NCBI RefSeq assembly: GCF_900496995.4
Contig: NW_024470325.1
Coordinates: 901,012 to 965,011, forward strand
Reading direction: 5' to 3'
Length of the DNA stretch: 64,000 nt
Source: Aquila chrysaetos chrysaetos
Taxonomy: Eukaryota; Chordata; Aves; Accipitriformes; Accipitridae
The notes beneath the pieces are model-generated. The model was not told the origin of the DNA, did not search any database, and saw nothing but the letters and a program-made list of their open reading frames with translations. Shown here piece by piece: positions 12,301-22,906 of this stretch (position 1 is its first letter; each line of letters opens with the position of its first letter). The position numbers and the translations under genes are program-made.

Positions 12301-13680
12301 TTTCCCAAAGGAGAGCAACACCCCGGTGGTCAGGCTGTTCCCCGGGAATGCCCCTGCCTCGGGGCTCCAGCTTGTCCCCAGGGCAGCGGGAGAGCCCCAG
12401 GTGCGCAGGGTGCCCCAGGACTTGCTCCTGCCCGGTCCCCCAGCACTGCCCACCTCTGCCAGCTGCTGGGGCTGGAGGGGAGCCCAGGCGTCCAGGCTGC
12501 TTTAACCCCCACCAGAGTCTCCCTGATCGGGCGCTCTCGTGAAGATCCAAGCTTGCAGAACGGGTTCCTGGTGCCAGGGGCCCTGGGCAAACACGGCTTA
12601 TCAGAGATGCTGCAGGGACAAACATCCCTCCTCTTGCCAGGGCAGCTCTGTCCCCACAATTAGCTCTGAGTGGCTGCCTGCGGACAAGTGTGCGCTTCAT
12701 CGTGTCCCCCTGGACAGCCGCGTCCTGCTCAGGGACAGCACTGGCCTGGGCCGAGGATGAGGGCATTGAAGGGACATTTGGCCAAGGGCCAGCCAGGAAC
12801 AGGTCTGGAGCCAGAGCCTTGCTGGGGACAGGGTTACTGGGACCCACCGGCTGGGGGCAGCTTTGCAGAAGTGGGACCCAGGTTTGTCTGGGTGGGCACG
12901 GCGGCCCCAGGCAGTGGCAGGGTGAGGGCCAGGGCGGGGGTTTGATCTGTGCTCTGATCTCTGCTCTGGGGGGGCCGTGGCTGGGGACTGGACCAGTTTG
13001 GGACCTGTAGTGCAAGGAAAATGGGGTGGGCTGGAGCTGGGCACTGCGACCACCCCAGCGCTTCCCCCAAGCCTTACCCTCCTCTCCCAGTGCCCAACAT
13101 TCACCGGTGCTCCCCATTGCCTCCAGTGACTGAAGATCCCAGCCATCTGGCTGTCCCCATTGCCCATGCCCCAAGTTGTCCTCCCACCTCCCGGTGTTCC
13201 CAAACCCCGGGGTCCCTGGTGCCCCAAGAAGAGGGGTCAGTCCCAGCCCCCTGTTTACCCAAGGGGCTGGAGAGGGGTCAGAGATGACTCTTAGAGACCC
13301 CAGGGTTTGAGGCTGACCTCATCTCTGGGGGAGTCCCGGAGGGAAAGGCTGGCCTGGGAGGGGGGGCGGCACTGGGAGATGGCAGTGCTGGGAGGTGAGG
13401 GGCACTGGGAGATGGGGGGGATCTGGCTTTGGGGGGGCTGTTGGGAGGATGGTTTTGTTCTGGAGCAGTGGGTTGTCACCGTAGGGTGTCCGGCTGTCAG
13501 GGCCCTTCCGTGTGCAGCTGCCCCATGCAGGAAGCTGGACCGATGTCAGAGAAGGTGGCTGGATCCGTGCCGGAGGCGGGGGCAACTCTGTGCCAGGGGT
13601 GGGCTCCTTGCCAGGGCTGGTGTCTCTGCCAAGCCTGGCTTTGCCCTGGGGGCTCTCGGGGAGGGGGGAAAGGAGGAGTC
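9331..13680. other. No gene recognised (4.3 kb)
   Basis: Sequence to about 11.8 kb is AT-richer and has no repeated or coding signature that I recognise. From about 12.0 kb it becomes GC-rich, with overlapping frames on both strands (303, 176, 160 and 150 codons) that lack motifs and look like GC-rich shadows. The piece 11815-11935 is treated separately. A GC-rich stretch here could include upstream control sequence for the gene at 13749. Confidence 0.5.
11815..11935 (-). repeat. Dispersed repeat, inverted copy of 19895-20012
   Basis: The sequence from ttgatccaaaatatgcccat to the cttgaag stretch is the reverse complement of 19895-20012, including the gaggtaccagccattccctc segment. The partner lies just upstream of the decayed ERVL-type pol at 20.1 kb, so this is probably a retroelement piece. 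Family unknown. Confidence 0.65.
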
Positions 13681-13688
13681 CTGGGAGG

Positions 13689-13695
13689 GATAAAT
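13689..13695 (+). promoter_or_regulatory. TATA-like box of secreted-peptide gene
   Basis: The motif gataaat lies about 60 bp upstream of the ATG at 13749. A start of transcription near 13717-13720 would leave a leader of about 30 nt in the same exon as the signal peptide. The assignment rests on motif and spacing only. Confidence 0.4.
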
Positions 13696-13748
13696 CTGCC
13701 CCTCACCTTCTGCAGCTTCACCCGGGACTCGCCACACCGCAGAGGAAG

Positions 13749-16185
13749 ATGAAGGTCGCGGTGCTCAGCCTGGCCCTGCTCTTCACCGTCCTGCTGTGCA
13801 TGCCAGAAGATGCTCAGGTGAGTCCTCAATGCCACGGGGAGAGGCTCAAGGCTGGGGAGGGGTCTTGGCTGCAGGACATCAGCTCTCCTGCAGAACAAAA
13901 TTGTAGTGGTGAGCACGAAACCCCTTGACTTGGCCTCTCCCTTTCCCAAGCAAGGAGCATCCCCAGGCTCCCCTCACCTCCAGCCCTGGGCAATGCAGCT
14001 TTCTCCCTCCCACAATTCCATCTCTTCCCTCCACTTCCCCCGCAATTAATCTTCTTGTGCCCAGAGCCCGAGTTCCTTGGGAAGGTTCACCACAAACTCC
14101 TGTGAGGACCCCCACCGGTGTCTTGACTTGCTGCCCCCCCCATCTCTCCCTTTTGGGCCTCCCCATCCCATCCTTTTGGTGCCCTCAGACATCTCCTCCC
14201 TGGGATCTCCTCTGTGTCCTATCTAGAGTCCCCAAACGCCCTCCCGTTGATTGTTCCCAATGCCTTTCTTTCAGTCTTTCCCCTCAGTCCTTTGCCTTTC
14301 ATCCTGTCCCCTGCGGTATCGTCCCCAGGTCCCCTTCCTTGAACCCCCACTGCCAAACACTCTTCCAATCCCCTCGTTTCCGTCCTCCGCAGCCCTCTTC
14401 CTTCTGCTCCCACCAACCACCTCACTTGAAGTCCCTGTATCCCCTCCACTTGAACCCCTTTACCCCTCACTTGCATCCCACGCAGGCCTGCCCCTTCAGC
14501 ACCCCCAGCCCAGTCCCTTGGGGTCCACCAATTCACCCCAGTGCACTGTCTGGGGGCCCCCCCTCACCCTCACCGCCATCCTCTTTGGAGGCCCTGAATT
14601 CCCCACACTGTCCTTGTCTCCATCCCCACCCCTGGTCCCTGCCTGAACAGGTATCCCAGGTGAAACTTGGAGGAATGGGGCTGGGGGGGAGCAGAAGGGA
14701 TTTTCCCGCTCAGCCCAGGGGGAAGCCATGGTCCTGGGGGGACTGGGGATGCCTGTGCCCCACCTACAGCCCCATCAAGGTCCAATCCAGACCACTCCTT
14801 TGCTCTCCTTCCCTAGGCACTCCTGGAAGGAAGTGGAGATGTTAACGTGGTAAGTAGTGGGGAGGACTTGGAGGGCATCCAGTCTGGGGAACGGGAGGGC
14901 ACTTTGGTGCTCCCATCCCTTGCTGGCACCGGGGACATCCCAGTGAGCTTTCATGCTCTCTCTACAAGAGGAGTCAGTCGGATTTAGGAACAAGGTTCAC
15001 TGAACTGAACTAAATGACTTCTGCTGGCCTCTTTGCTCTCCTTCCCTAGGCACTCCCGGAAGGAAGTGGAGAAGTTAACCTGAGGGTAAGTGGTGGGGAG
15101 GACTTGGAGGGCATCCAGTCTGGGGAACTGGAGGGCACTTTGGTGCTCCCTTCCCTTGCTGGCACCAAGGACATCCCAGTGAGCTTTCATGCTCCCTCTA
15201 CAAGAGCAGTCAGTCGGATTTAGGAACAAGGTTCACTGAACTGAACTAAATGACTTCTGCTGGCCCCAGACCTTCTCCCTCTATGGCCACGACACTCCGG
15301 GGCATCCCAGTGTGCCCCAATACACCCCACTGCAACCCCAGAGAACACCCCTGCACCACAGCGCTTTCCCAGGGAGGGCCCCTTCCCCAGGGCCCCCATT
15401 GCATTCCCATCCATCCCATTACAACCCAGTACACCCCAGTACACAGCCACACACCCAGGTGGGCGCCCTCCCCAGGACCCCTACTGCTTTCTGTGCACCA
15501 CCATATGAGCTCATGTACCCCATTTCTCCCCGGAGGCACCTTCCCCAAGGATCCCATTGCTTTTCCCCTGCCTCCCAGTACACCCCAGTGCACCCAAGCA
15601 TGTCCTTAACCCTCCCTTTCTCCCCAGGATCTTCTGACCGAGGAGGAGTTAAGACAATTTCTGCGCCTGAAACGCGATCTTGCAGCTGCTGATGTCCAGG
15701 TGAGCAACATCAGGGCGTCTGCAGCCCCACAAAGGATCCTGGGGGATCCCTGAGCCCTCTGGGGTGGGCAGACCTTGGGTATGGCAGAGGGAAAGAGAGG
15801 GGACTGTCCCTGATGCGTGTCCCAGGGGGAGCTGGACAGAGCTGTCCCCATGCCTTTCCTTGCATGCAGTAGGGCTCTATGGAGCCAGAAGGTCACTGTG
15901 CAGGCCAGGCAGGGGGTCTGTGCCATGCAGACCCCCCAGGATCACTGTGAGGGCTGGGCAGGCTTCTGGGAGATAGAGGGGCATCCTGGGGTAGGGGGCT
16001 CTGGGTGCCATCTGGATCTCAGGTGACCCGAGTCCTGTCCTGGGTATACTGAGGGCTCCAGTTCCCTTCTCCTTCCCCGGGTCTCTGCAGAGAGAGGTGG
16101 TGGGGACAAGGCCCCTCTCATGTCCCAGCGGACACTAGGGGGGGGGTGTCACAATTTGGGCTCTCTCTTGCAGGTCCTCAAGTGA
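13749..16185 (+). CDS. Small secreted peptide gene, five coding exons, unrecognised
   Basis: Coding exons by GT-AG sites: 13749-13817, 14817-14849, 15050-15085, 15628-15699 and 16174-16185 (stop TGA). Each is a multiple of three, so all introns are phase 0, and the product is 73 residues. Exon 1 encodes a signal peptide starting MKVAVLSLALLF, with likely cleavage near its end. Exons 2 and 3 are tandem duplicates encoding ALLEGSGDVNV and ALPEGSGEVNLR. Exon 4 encodes an acidic then basic helix-like stretch containing RLKR, a furin-type cleavage motif; exon 5 adds VLK. The mature part has no cysteine. EGSG[D/E] resembles glycosaminoglycan-attachment sites, and S-x-E also fits secretory-pathway kinase sites. 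I do not recognise the family. Phase-0 small exons recall the SCPP secreted phosphoproteins, but that is only an analogy. Exon structure is well supported; function is unknown. Confidence 0.75.
14797..15263 (+). repeat. Tandem duplication covering exon 2/3 of the peptide gene
   Basis: Two copies of about 233 bp (14797-15028 and 15029-15263) each contain the acceptor tract, the short exon, the donor and about 180 bp of intron. Long runs are shared, such as ggaggacttggagggcatcc and ggatttaggaacaaggttca. The copies differ at only a few percent of positions, so the duplication is recent. Both exons keep phase 0 and intact splice sites. Confidence 0.9.
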
Positions 16186-16292
16186 TGGTGACAGCCCTGT
16201 CCTGTCCCCCTCCAGCGGCATGAGGAGATGATCATCCCTGGATGACCCCACCTGATCCCCTGGGAGCCCTGGGCCATTTCCCTCTCACGATC

Positions 16293-16298
16293 AATAAA
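16293..16298 (+). terminator. Poly(A) signal of secreted-peptide gene
   Basis: An AATAAA lies 108 nt after the stop codon at 16183-16185. It is the first canonical signal downstream, giving a short 3' UTR. Confidence 0.75.
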
Positions 16299-16324
16299 CC
16301 CCTTCAGCAAAGCTACGCTCTGCC

Positions 16325-16346
16325 TGTGTGTGTGTGTGTGTGTGTG
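16325..16346 (+). repeat. (TG)n microsatellite
   Basis: Eleven consecutive TG dinucleotides just after the poly(A) signal of the peptide gene. Confidence 0.95.
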
Positions 16347-16606
16347 CCTGCGTCCATGTCCCATCTCCTTGGCCAGCACCCAGCTGCCTGGGTCCTCCCT
16401 GGCTGCACCACCACGATGAGCAGAGTGGCTGAGGGAGCGCAGGCACCTGGGGTGTCCCCTTCCCACCCACCATGTGCCCCCAGATAAGGGCAACCTGGAG
16501 TGTCCCCCCAGGAGGCTGGGAGAGGCGAGGGGCAGACGGTGCCAGCCCTTGGGGCAGCCGGAGTTTCGGAGGCGCAGCGGGAAAGAGGTTCTTACCAGGG
16601 CTCTAG

Positions 16607-17170
16607 TGAGTGATACCAAAAAGCCGGTCGAAGAAACTCTCTAAGACTCATTTTGGAGTTTTAGAAAGCAGGCATTCTTTATTGCAGCGCTGGATGCACG
16701 GGGGATAGGTCCACCTAGCGCGCATACCACAGCTTTAGCACTAACAGGTTATATAGAATAACTAATTGCATATTAATCAGATTAGTATACATATACATAA
16801 AAATAATTGCAGCTGATTATCTTAGTACTGCCTACATCCGATCGCGCGCAATGAAAGATCCATTTGAGTCGAAGGGCTGCTTTTGCGACCACCGACCCAT
16901 TTGAAGTTCTTGCTGGCTGTCCTTGAAGTCTTTATTCTTGTCCTTGTTCTTTGATCTTGAAGCTTAATGCAGCTTCAATCCCATGTGGTCAGTTTCAACA
17001 TTGTTCTCATCTAGCGTACAGGAACATCTAGTCCTAAGAGCAAAGAACTGCAAAACTTATGAGTTACTACCCTCTGCTAGTTAATCGCTTGGCTATACTT
17101 TTGTCTATTGTTTCAATCATCGTGTTAGTATACGATTTCTAATAATTATTTACCAAATCTCACTTTTACA
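16607..17170 (-). mobile_element. Solo LTR, unassigned family, reversed
   Basis: An AT-rich island in GC-rich surroundings. Read on the minus strand it starts tgtaaaagtgagatttgg, contains an AATAAA signal (plus-strand ctttattgcagcgc) and ends near ggtatcactca, so it is bounded by TG and CA. No clear target duplication is seen, and the outer boundary could be 16607 or 16611. No internal sequence is attached. Confidence 0.65.
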
Positions 17171-17517
17171 GTCACCTAGCAGCAAACCAGTTTCCACGGC
17201 TGGTACAAAATATGAAAACCATCAAAATATTTAGACATACCACACAGAATGTATGGAAATATGCTACCATGAGCACCATCCCCCAGGCAGCACAATTTGG
17301 TGTCGGGGCAGGAGAGGATCATGAGCAGGCTGCCCGGACCCCTGGGTCCTCTGCCCGCCTCTGGGGGGGATGGTGGTTCCCTGCCTCACGGACTCAGCAG
17401 TCCTGGGTTCACAGAAGGTTTCAGAGCCTCATGCTGGACCCAAGTGCCTTCCTGGACCCCCAGCCCACACCCTTCTCTGGGGCACAGCCCCCATCACAGG
17501 CCAGGAAGGCAGGTCAT

Positions 17518-18151
17518 TGTGAGAGACTGTCATCTCGAGCCATTTGTCTCAAAGATTGTTTGCTGTGAGAGACTGAACTGTGAACTATTTATCTTGAGCC
17601 ATTTGTCGCTGGGATGGCTTGTTGAAGCAGGACACTCCTCTGGCCCATAAGGACGATTACCAGGCCACTGAGGCATCCAGGGGAGGAGGCAGGCTGGAGC
17701 CGGTGAAGCATGCAGGAATGTGAAGACTACCATTGTCACTGAAGCTGTAGTCTTTGAGAAAATATACCGGTTTCTAGTGTCGATCACCCAAAGATCATGT
17801 GATAGACGAAACCTGCAGCGCGCGAACAATTCGTATGTATATACATTGGACTATGCCTTATAAAAAAAAACGTGGAGACAAGCCATGGTGTGCACCCATA
17901 ACTGAAGAATTGAAGACTGAGGACCAACGGGACGCCGCTTGATCCATGGTGGTGACTATTCTTGCAACTCTATCCCGAATGCTTGTTTGATTTCTACCTT
18001 TTTATTCAATTCTATCCTATCGCTACTATTTTCTACTTTTGCTACTTTTGATAATAAAAGCTGTTTTGGGTATACAGCATTTGATCTCGTTTGTGTCTTA
18101 ATCTCGCTCTTGGGATCATATCGAAACCTTCCCCAACATTGGATCAAGACA
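17518..18151 (+). mobile_element. Solo LTR, family A, with 5-bp target duplication
   Basis: It begins tgtgagagactgtcatctcg and ends ggatcaagaca. The 5 bp GTCAT flank both sides (17513-17517 and 18152-18156). A TATA-like ttataaaa (about 17859) and AATAAA (about 18053) mark a U3-R-U5 layout. It matches the reversed LTR at 760-1346. A 5-bp duplication fits ERVL or some ERV1 elements; the family is not resolved. Confidence 0.9.
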
Positions 18152-18289
18152 GTCATGGGCTCCAGATGCTCAGCGGACCTCCCCTCCACCTTGCATGGCC
18201 GAGCTTTGCAGGACTTTGTGTTCATGATGTCTTGGGGGACGTTCATGGCTGTGGTTTCGTCTCTCCAGGCACGCACTGAATTACCGCTG

Positions 18290-18395
18290 ACTTTTATATT
18301 AGGAATTTTTCCCTCACGCCACTACAAGTGATGGTCTTAAGGGTCTTTTCCAACCTCAATGATTCCTTGATTCTCTGATTCTATGATTTCTTGTC
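18290..18395 (+). mobile_element. CR1 3'-terminal fragment
   Basis: It contains gatggtcttaagggtctttt and ends in repeated attct/gattct units (gattctctgattctatgat), the usual CR1 tail. About 100 bp remains. Confidence 0.65.
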
Positions 18396-18887
18396 TTCAG
18401 CAGAGTCAGCTGCAGGGGAATATTTCTCAGGGGGCTGGGGGAACCTGAGAGTCCCCAGGGCAGCAGAATGCAAGTGGGGCTGACAGGCAGCACCATCCTG
18501 TGGCTTGTCCCTGGGCTGTGGGGTCGGGGCAGGAGCTGTCCACTGGGAAACCAATAGAAAAAGGGGAAGCCAGGAACCAAAATTTATCAAGACACAGGCC
18601 TGGCAGAGCAACCATGGAGACAACGGCAAGAAACAAACTTCACTGCTCACAGTAGTTGATGGGCCATCGAGAAACCACAGGCACCACTTCCAGGAGGATC
18701 AGCCTGGACTCTGCAAGACTGTGAACCAGGGGGACGCTGGACTGGGAGGGATGTGGGAATCCATAGAGCTGTGCAAACCCGTGCGGGACGTGCAGGGGAA
18801 AGGTGGAGCAGGGAGAAATAAAGATGGGGGTTGGCAGAAAAGGATATAAAAAGGGCCAGTCCCATGTAAAACAACTGCCGATATCAA
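18396..18887. other. No gene recognised
   Basis: Sequence between two CR1 pieces. A tataaaaaggg motif near 18846 and an aataaag could belong to a decayed LTR, but no boundaries are visible. Confidence 0.4.
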
Positions 18888-19617
18888 TATGGGTTGGGGG
18901 GTGAAGGGGTTGAGAGCAGCCATGCAAAGAGGGATGTGGAGGTACTGGTGGGTGAAAAGCCGGGCATCAGCCAGCAATGTGCACTCGCAGCCCAGAAAGC
19001 CAACCATATTCTTGGCTGCATCAAAAGAAGCGTGACCAGCAGGTCGAGGGAGGTGATTCTGCCTCTCTGCTCTGCTCTCGTGAGACCCCACCTGGAGAAC
19101 TGTGTCCAGCTCTGGGGTCCTCAGCACAGGAAAGACAGGGACATGTTGGAGCGGGTCCAGAGGAGGGCCACAAAAATGAGCAGAAACACCTCTCCTATGA
19201 CGACAGGCTGAGAGACTTGGGGTTGTTCAGCCCCCAGAGAAGAGAAGGCTCCGGGGAAACCTTATTGCGGCCTTTCAGTAATTCAAGGGGGCTTATAAAA
19301 AAGATGGGGACAGACTTTTTAGTAGGGCCTGTTGCGATAGGGCGAGGGGTAATGCTTTTAAACTAAAAGAGGGTAGATTCAGACTAGGTATAAGGAAGAG
19401 CTTTTTTACGATGAGGGCGGTAAAACACTGGAACAGGTTGCCCAGAGAGGTGGTAGATGCCCCATCCCTGGAAACCTTCAAGGTCAGGTTGGATGAGGCT
19501 TTGAGCAGCCTGATGAGGTTGAAGATGTCCCTGCTCATGGCAGGGGGGTTGGACTAGATGACCTTTAAAGGACCCTTCCAACACAAACTATTCAAAGAGT
19601 CTGTGATTCTATAATTC
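18888..19617 (+). mobile_element. CR1 retroposon, 5'-truncated 3' end
   Basis: A long CR1 3' segment covers the end of the reverse-transcriptase frame and the 3' UTR: gcagcccagaaagccaacca, gtgagaccccacctggagaa, ggttgcccagagaggtggta, ggttggactagatgaccttt and a final gattctataattcg tail. Frame-breaking changes are present, so it is dead. CR1 is the dominant LINE of birds and other reptiles, which supports the host assignment. Confidence 0.9.
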
Positions 19618-19894
19618 GATTGTAAAATGGGGCCAGTCGGTGCGCTTGTCTGGCTGAGCCCTGTGCCCCATCACTGCAGTCTGTCCTGTCTTCTTCTATC
19701 TTCTTATTAAATATTTTACTTTAATATCTCTGAGTATTCTCACTCTGTCGCGTGTGTGTGCGTGTGTGATGCAAGGACCAAGCGCCCGCTGCTGGTGAGA
19801 CCCGTGAGTGTGAGAGTGAAAACTGGTGCCAGGTACTGGGGTCAGACCGGGGCTGTGGGGGCCCCTGCCCTGTGGTGTCAGCTACTGGAGTGAG

Positions 19895-20012
19895 TGGCAT
19901 CTCTTCAAGGATGTGAGTGCCCCAAACAGCAGAGGGAATGGCTGGTACCTCTGCTAGCAGGGACAGACTCTTAATGAAGATGGGCACATTTTGGATCAAC
20001 AGGCCTATGGAC
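19895..20012 (+). repeat. Dispersed repeat, inverted partner of 11815-11935
   Basis: It contains gagggaatggctggtacctc and a segment ending atcaacag, complementary to 11815-11935. The upstream 19618-19894 has ttattaaatattttac and a GT-rich stretch, perhaps the remains of an LTR. Not assigned. Confidence 0.6.
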
Positions 20013-20129
20013 CTGTGTCTTGGCGGTGGAGAACCTGACCCCTAAATTGTCCGAGCAATCCAAGGAGGATAGCTCTTCCTCACCCACAGTAACCAAGGTC
20101 CCAGCTATTAAGTCAGCCTTTTTCTGTTC

Positions 20130-22045
20130 AAGGGGAGGGTATCGTACCAAACGAGACTCCCTGGTTCCCATCCTCATGCTGATTCAGCGCCTGGAGAGTC
20201 AAGGAGTGATCAGCAAGGCTCGCTCACCCTGTAATAGACGCATATGGCCACTGCAAAAATCTAACGGAGAATGGAGGCTAACCATGGACTATCATGGCCT
20301 GAACGAAGTCGTGCCACCGCTGAGTGCTGCCGCATCGGACGTGCTAGAACTCCACTATGAGCTGTAGTCAAAGGCAGCCAAGTGTACGCAACAGTTGACA
20401 TCAATAATGTGTTTTTCTCGATCTGTTTGGCAGCGGAGTGCAGCCCACAGCTTGCTTTCACCTGGACGGGCTTCCAGTACACCTGGAATCGGCTGCCCCA
20501 GGGGTGGAAACACAGCCCCACCATTTGGCATGGACTGATCCAGACTGCACTGGAGCAGGGCAAAGCTCCAGAACACCTGCAATGTATTGATGACGTCATT
20601 GCATGGGGCAATACAGCAGAGGAAGTGTTTGAGTAAGGGAGAAGAATAATCCAGATGCTTCTGAAAGCTGGTTTTGCCGCAAAAGAAAGGAAGGTCAAGG
20701 GACCTGCACAGGAGATCCAGTTTTTAGGAGTAAAATGGCAAGATGGGCATTGTCAGAGCCGAAAGAATGTGATCAATAAAATAACAGAATTGTCACCACC
20801 AACTAACAAAAAAATAAACACAAGCTTTCTTTGGTGTCACGGGTTTTTGAAGAACGCATATTCCAAATTACAGTCTGATCGTAAGCCCTCTCCATCGAGT
20901 GACCGGGAAGGAGAACGGTTTTGAATGTGCCCCGAGCAGCAACAAGCCTTTGAACAAATTAAACGGGAGATTGTTCGTGCAGTAGCCCTTGGGCCAGTCT
21001 GGACAGGACAAGACGTGAAAAACATGCTTTACACCACAGTCAAGGACCATGGCCCCACCTGGAGCCTCTGGCAGAAAACATCTGGAGAGACTTGAGGTCA
21101 GCCTCTAGTGTTTTGGAGCTGCGGTTATGGAGGGTCCAAGGCCCGCTACGCTCCAATGGAAAAGAAAATATTGGCAGCACGTGAAGGGTTTCAAGCCCTT
21201 TCAGAAGTAGTTGGTCCTGCAGCACAGCTCATCTTGGCACCCTGAGTGCCCGGGCTGGATGTTCAAAGGGAACGTCCCCTCTATGCATCACGCAGCTGAT
21301 GCTACATGGAGTAAGTGGGTCATGCTGATAACGCAACGGGCTCAAATGGGAAACGCCGACTGCCCAGGAGTCTTGGAAGTGATCGCGGACTGGCCAGAAG
21401 GCCAAAACTTTGGAGTGTCACCAGAGGCGGCGACTTGTGCTGAAGAGGTCCCGCTGTGTAATAAATTACCAGAAAAAAGAGAAGCAAGGTGCCCTGTTTA
21501 CAGGTGCGTCCTGTCATATTGTCAGAAAACATCGGAGGTGGAAAGGTGCCACGTGGAGTCCTACAGAAAAGTCGCAGAAACTGCTCAAGGAGAAGGTGGA
21601 GTCAGTTTGAAGAGGTGAGAGCCACAGAGCTGGCTTTAGATTTTGCTGAACAAGAAAAGTGGCCAGTCCTTAATCTCTGTATTGACCCGCGGACGGTGGT
21701 AAATGCTCCGTGGGGCTGGCTACAGCAGCAGTAGGAAGCAGACCACCGGGCAGCACGGAGGCAAACCCAGCTGGGCTGCCGAATCGCAGCAAGGCGTTGC
21801 TGCCTGGGTGGAGAACCCGGTTGTAAAAGTACGTCACGTAGATGCTCGCGTACCCAAGAGTCGTGTCGCCGAAGGTCATCGAAACGACGAGCAGGTGGAC
21901 CAGGCTGCTGGAATGGAAGTGGCTCAGGTGGGTCTGGACTGGGAAACATAAAGACGTGCCCGTGACACGTCGGGACGATTCGGAAGGCGTGCAACGTACA
22001 AATGGGCTTGTGAGCAAGGGGTGGACTTGACCTTGATGCCGACCT
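20130..22045 (+). pseudogene. ERVL-type pol remnant (copy 1)
   Basis: Decayed reverse transcriptase, connection and RNase H sequence running to the start of integrase, homologous to 40281-41837 and 51664-53601. Visible pieces include a QGVISKARSP-like N-terminal part, NRLPQGWKHSPT, an altered catalytic box (CIDD where the other copies have YIDD) and a HVDARVPKSRVAE-like RNase H end. Stops interrupt it at about 20365 and 20634, and further frame changes follow. There is no gag, and the 3' end is lost near 22045. It is the oldest of the three copies by decay. Confidence 0.85.
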
Positions 22046-22194
22046 TTGCCGTGGAGCGTGGACCAGTCGGCTGCCTTTGAAAAACTTAAATGAGTCTTCT
22101 TGACAGCCCTGGCACTTGGCCTCCAAATGGTGACAAACCGTTTACCTTATACGTACGTGAAAGAGAAGGAGCCGCCACTGCCTCTGGCCGTATG

Positions 22195-22378
22195 TCCGGC
22201 CAACTCCCCCCAGTTTATATACTGGGCGTGACATCACACGGTATGGAATACTCTTTGGCCAGTTTGGGCCAGCTGCCCTCGCTGTGTCCCCACTTCTTGT
22301 GCCCCTCCAGCTTTCTCGCTGGGCATGAGAAACTGAAAAATCCTTGACTTTAGTCTAAACACGACTTAGGAACAACTC
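22195..22378 (-). mobile_element. ERVL-type LTR fragment, reversed
   Basis: It matches the middle of the reversed solo LTR at 36693-37273: a gtatggaatactctttggcc-like part, cagctttctcgctgg, then aaaatccttgactttagtct. Its orientation is opposite to the pol remnant beside it, so it is a separate insertion or an inverted piece. Confidence 0.8.
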
Positions 22379-22690
22379 TTGGAGCACTTAGGAGGAACTG
22401 GGAGCACTGGGGGGAGGCAGGGAGCTGCACTCGGAGCACTTAGGGGGAACTGGGAGCACTGGGGGGAGGCAGGGAGCTGCACTCGGAGCACTTAGGGGGA
22501 ACTGGGAGCACTGCGGGGAGGCAGGGAGCTGCAGTCGGAGCACTTAGGGGGAACTGGGAGCACTGGGGGGAGGCAGGGAGCTGCACTCGGAGCACTTAGG
22601 GGGAACTGGGAGCACTGGGGGGAGGCAGGGAGCTGCAGTCGGAGCACTTAGGGGGAACTGGGAGCACTGGGGGGAGGCAGGAAGTGTCAC
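22379..22690 (+). repeat. 52-bp minisatellite
   Basis: About six copies of a 52-bp unit: tcggagcacttagggggaac, then tgggagcactggggggaggc and agggagctgcac. The first copy starts near the end of the LTR fragment. It lies downstream of the lipoxygenase poly(A) signal. Confidence 0.9.
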
Positions 22691-22880
22691 TGGGAGCACT
22701 GGAGCAGCAGTGGGAGGGAGGACTGGGAGCACTGGCCACTCCCTCATGCCTCCCAGTTGCCCCACTCCAGCTCCCTCACTGGGTGGGGTCCCTGGGGCAG
22801 TGTTTGGGGGAGGGGTCCCAGGTTTTTAGCCCCGCCCCCTCGTCCCAACCCAGCCGAGAAGGTTTGATTGACAGCTGGCA

Positions 22881-22886
22881 TTTATT
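22881..22886 (-). terminator. Candidate poly(A) signal of lipoxygenase gene
   Basis: Minus-strand AATAAA about 970 nt beyond the stop codon at 23858-23860. No earlier canonical signal is apparent within the intervening minisatellite, so the array would form the 3' UTR. Confidence 0.55.
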
Positions 22887-22906
22887 GAGGGGCTGGGGGG
22901 GGTACT

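Noticed and set aside
12263-13174. 303-codon minus-strand frame
   Set aside because: GC-rich sequence with several overlapping frames on both strands; no domain, no start context, no repeat in the OR-unit paralogues.
13925-14845. 306-codon plus-strand frame within the secreted-peptide gene
   Set aside because: Lies in the first intron; Pro/Ser-rich with no motif, and it runs through the exon-2 acceptor.
13749-16185. Reading the small peptide as a Gla protein or a defensin
   Set aside because: The mature chain has no cysteine, so neither a Gla domain nor a defensin fold fits.
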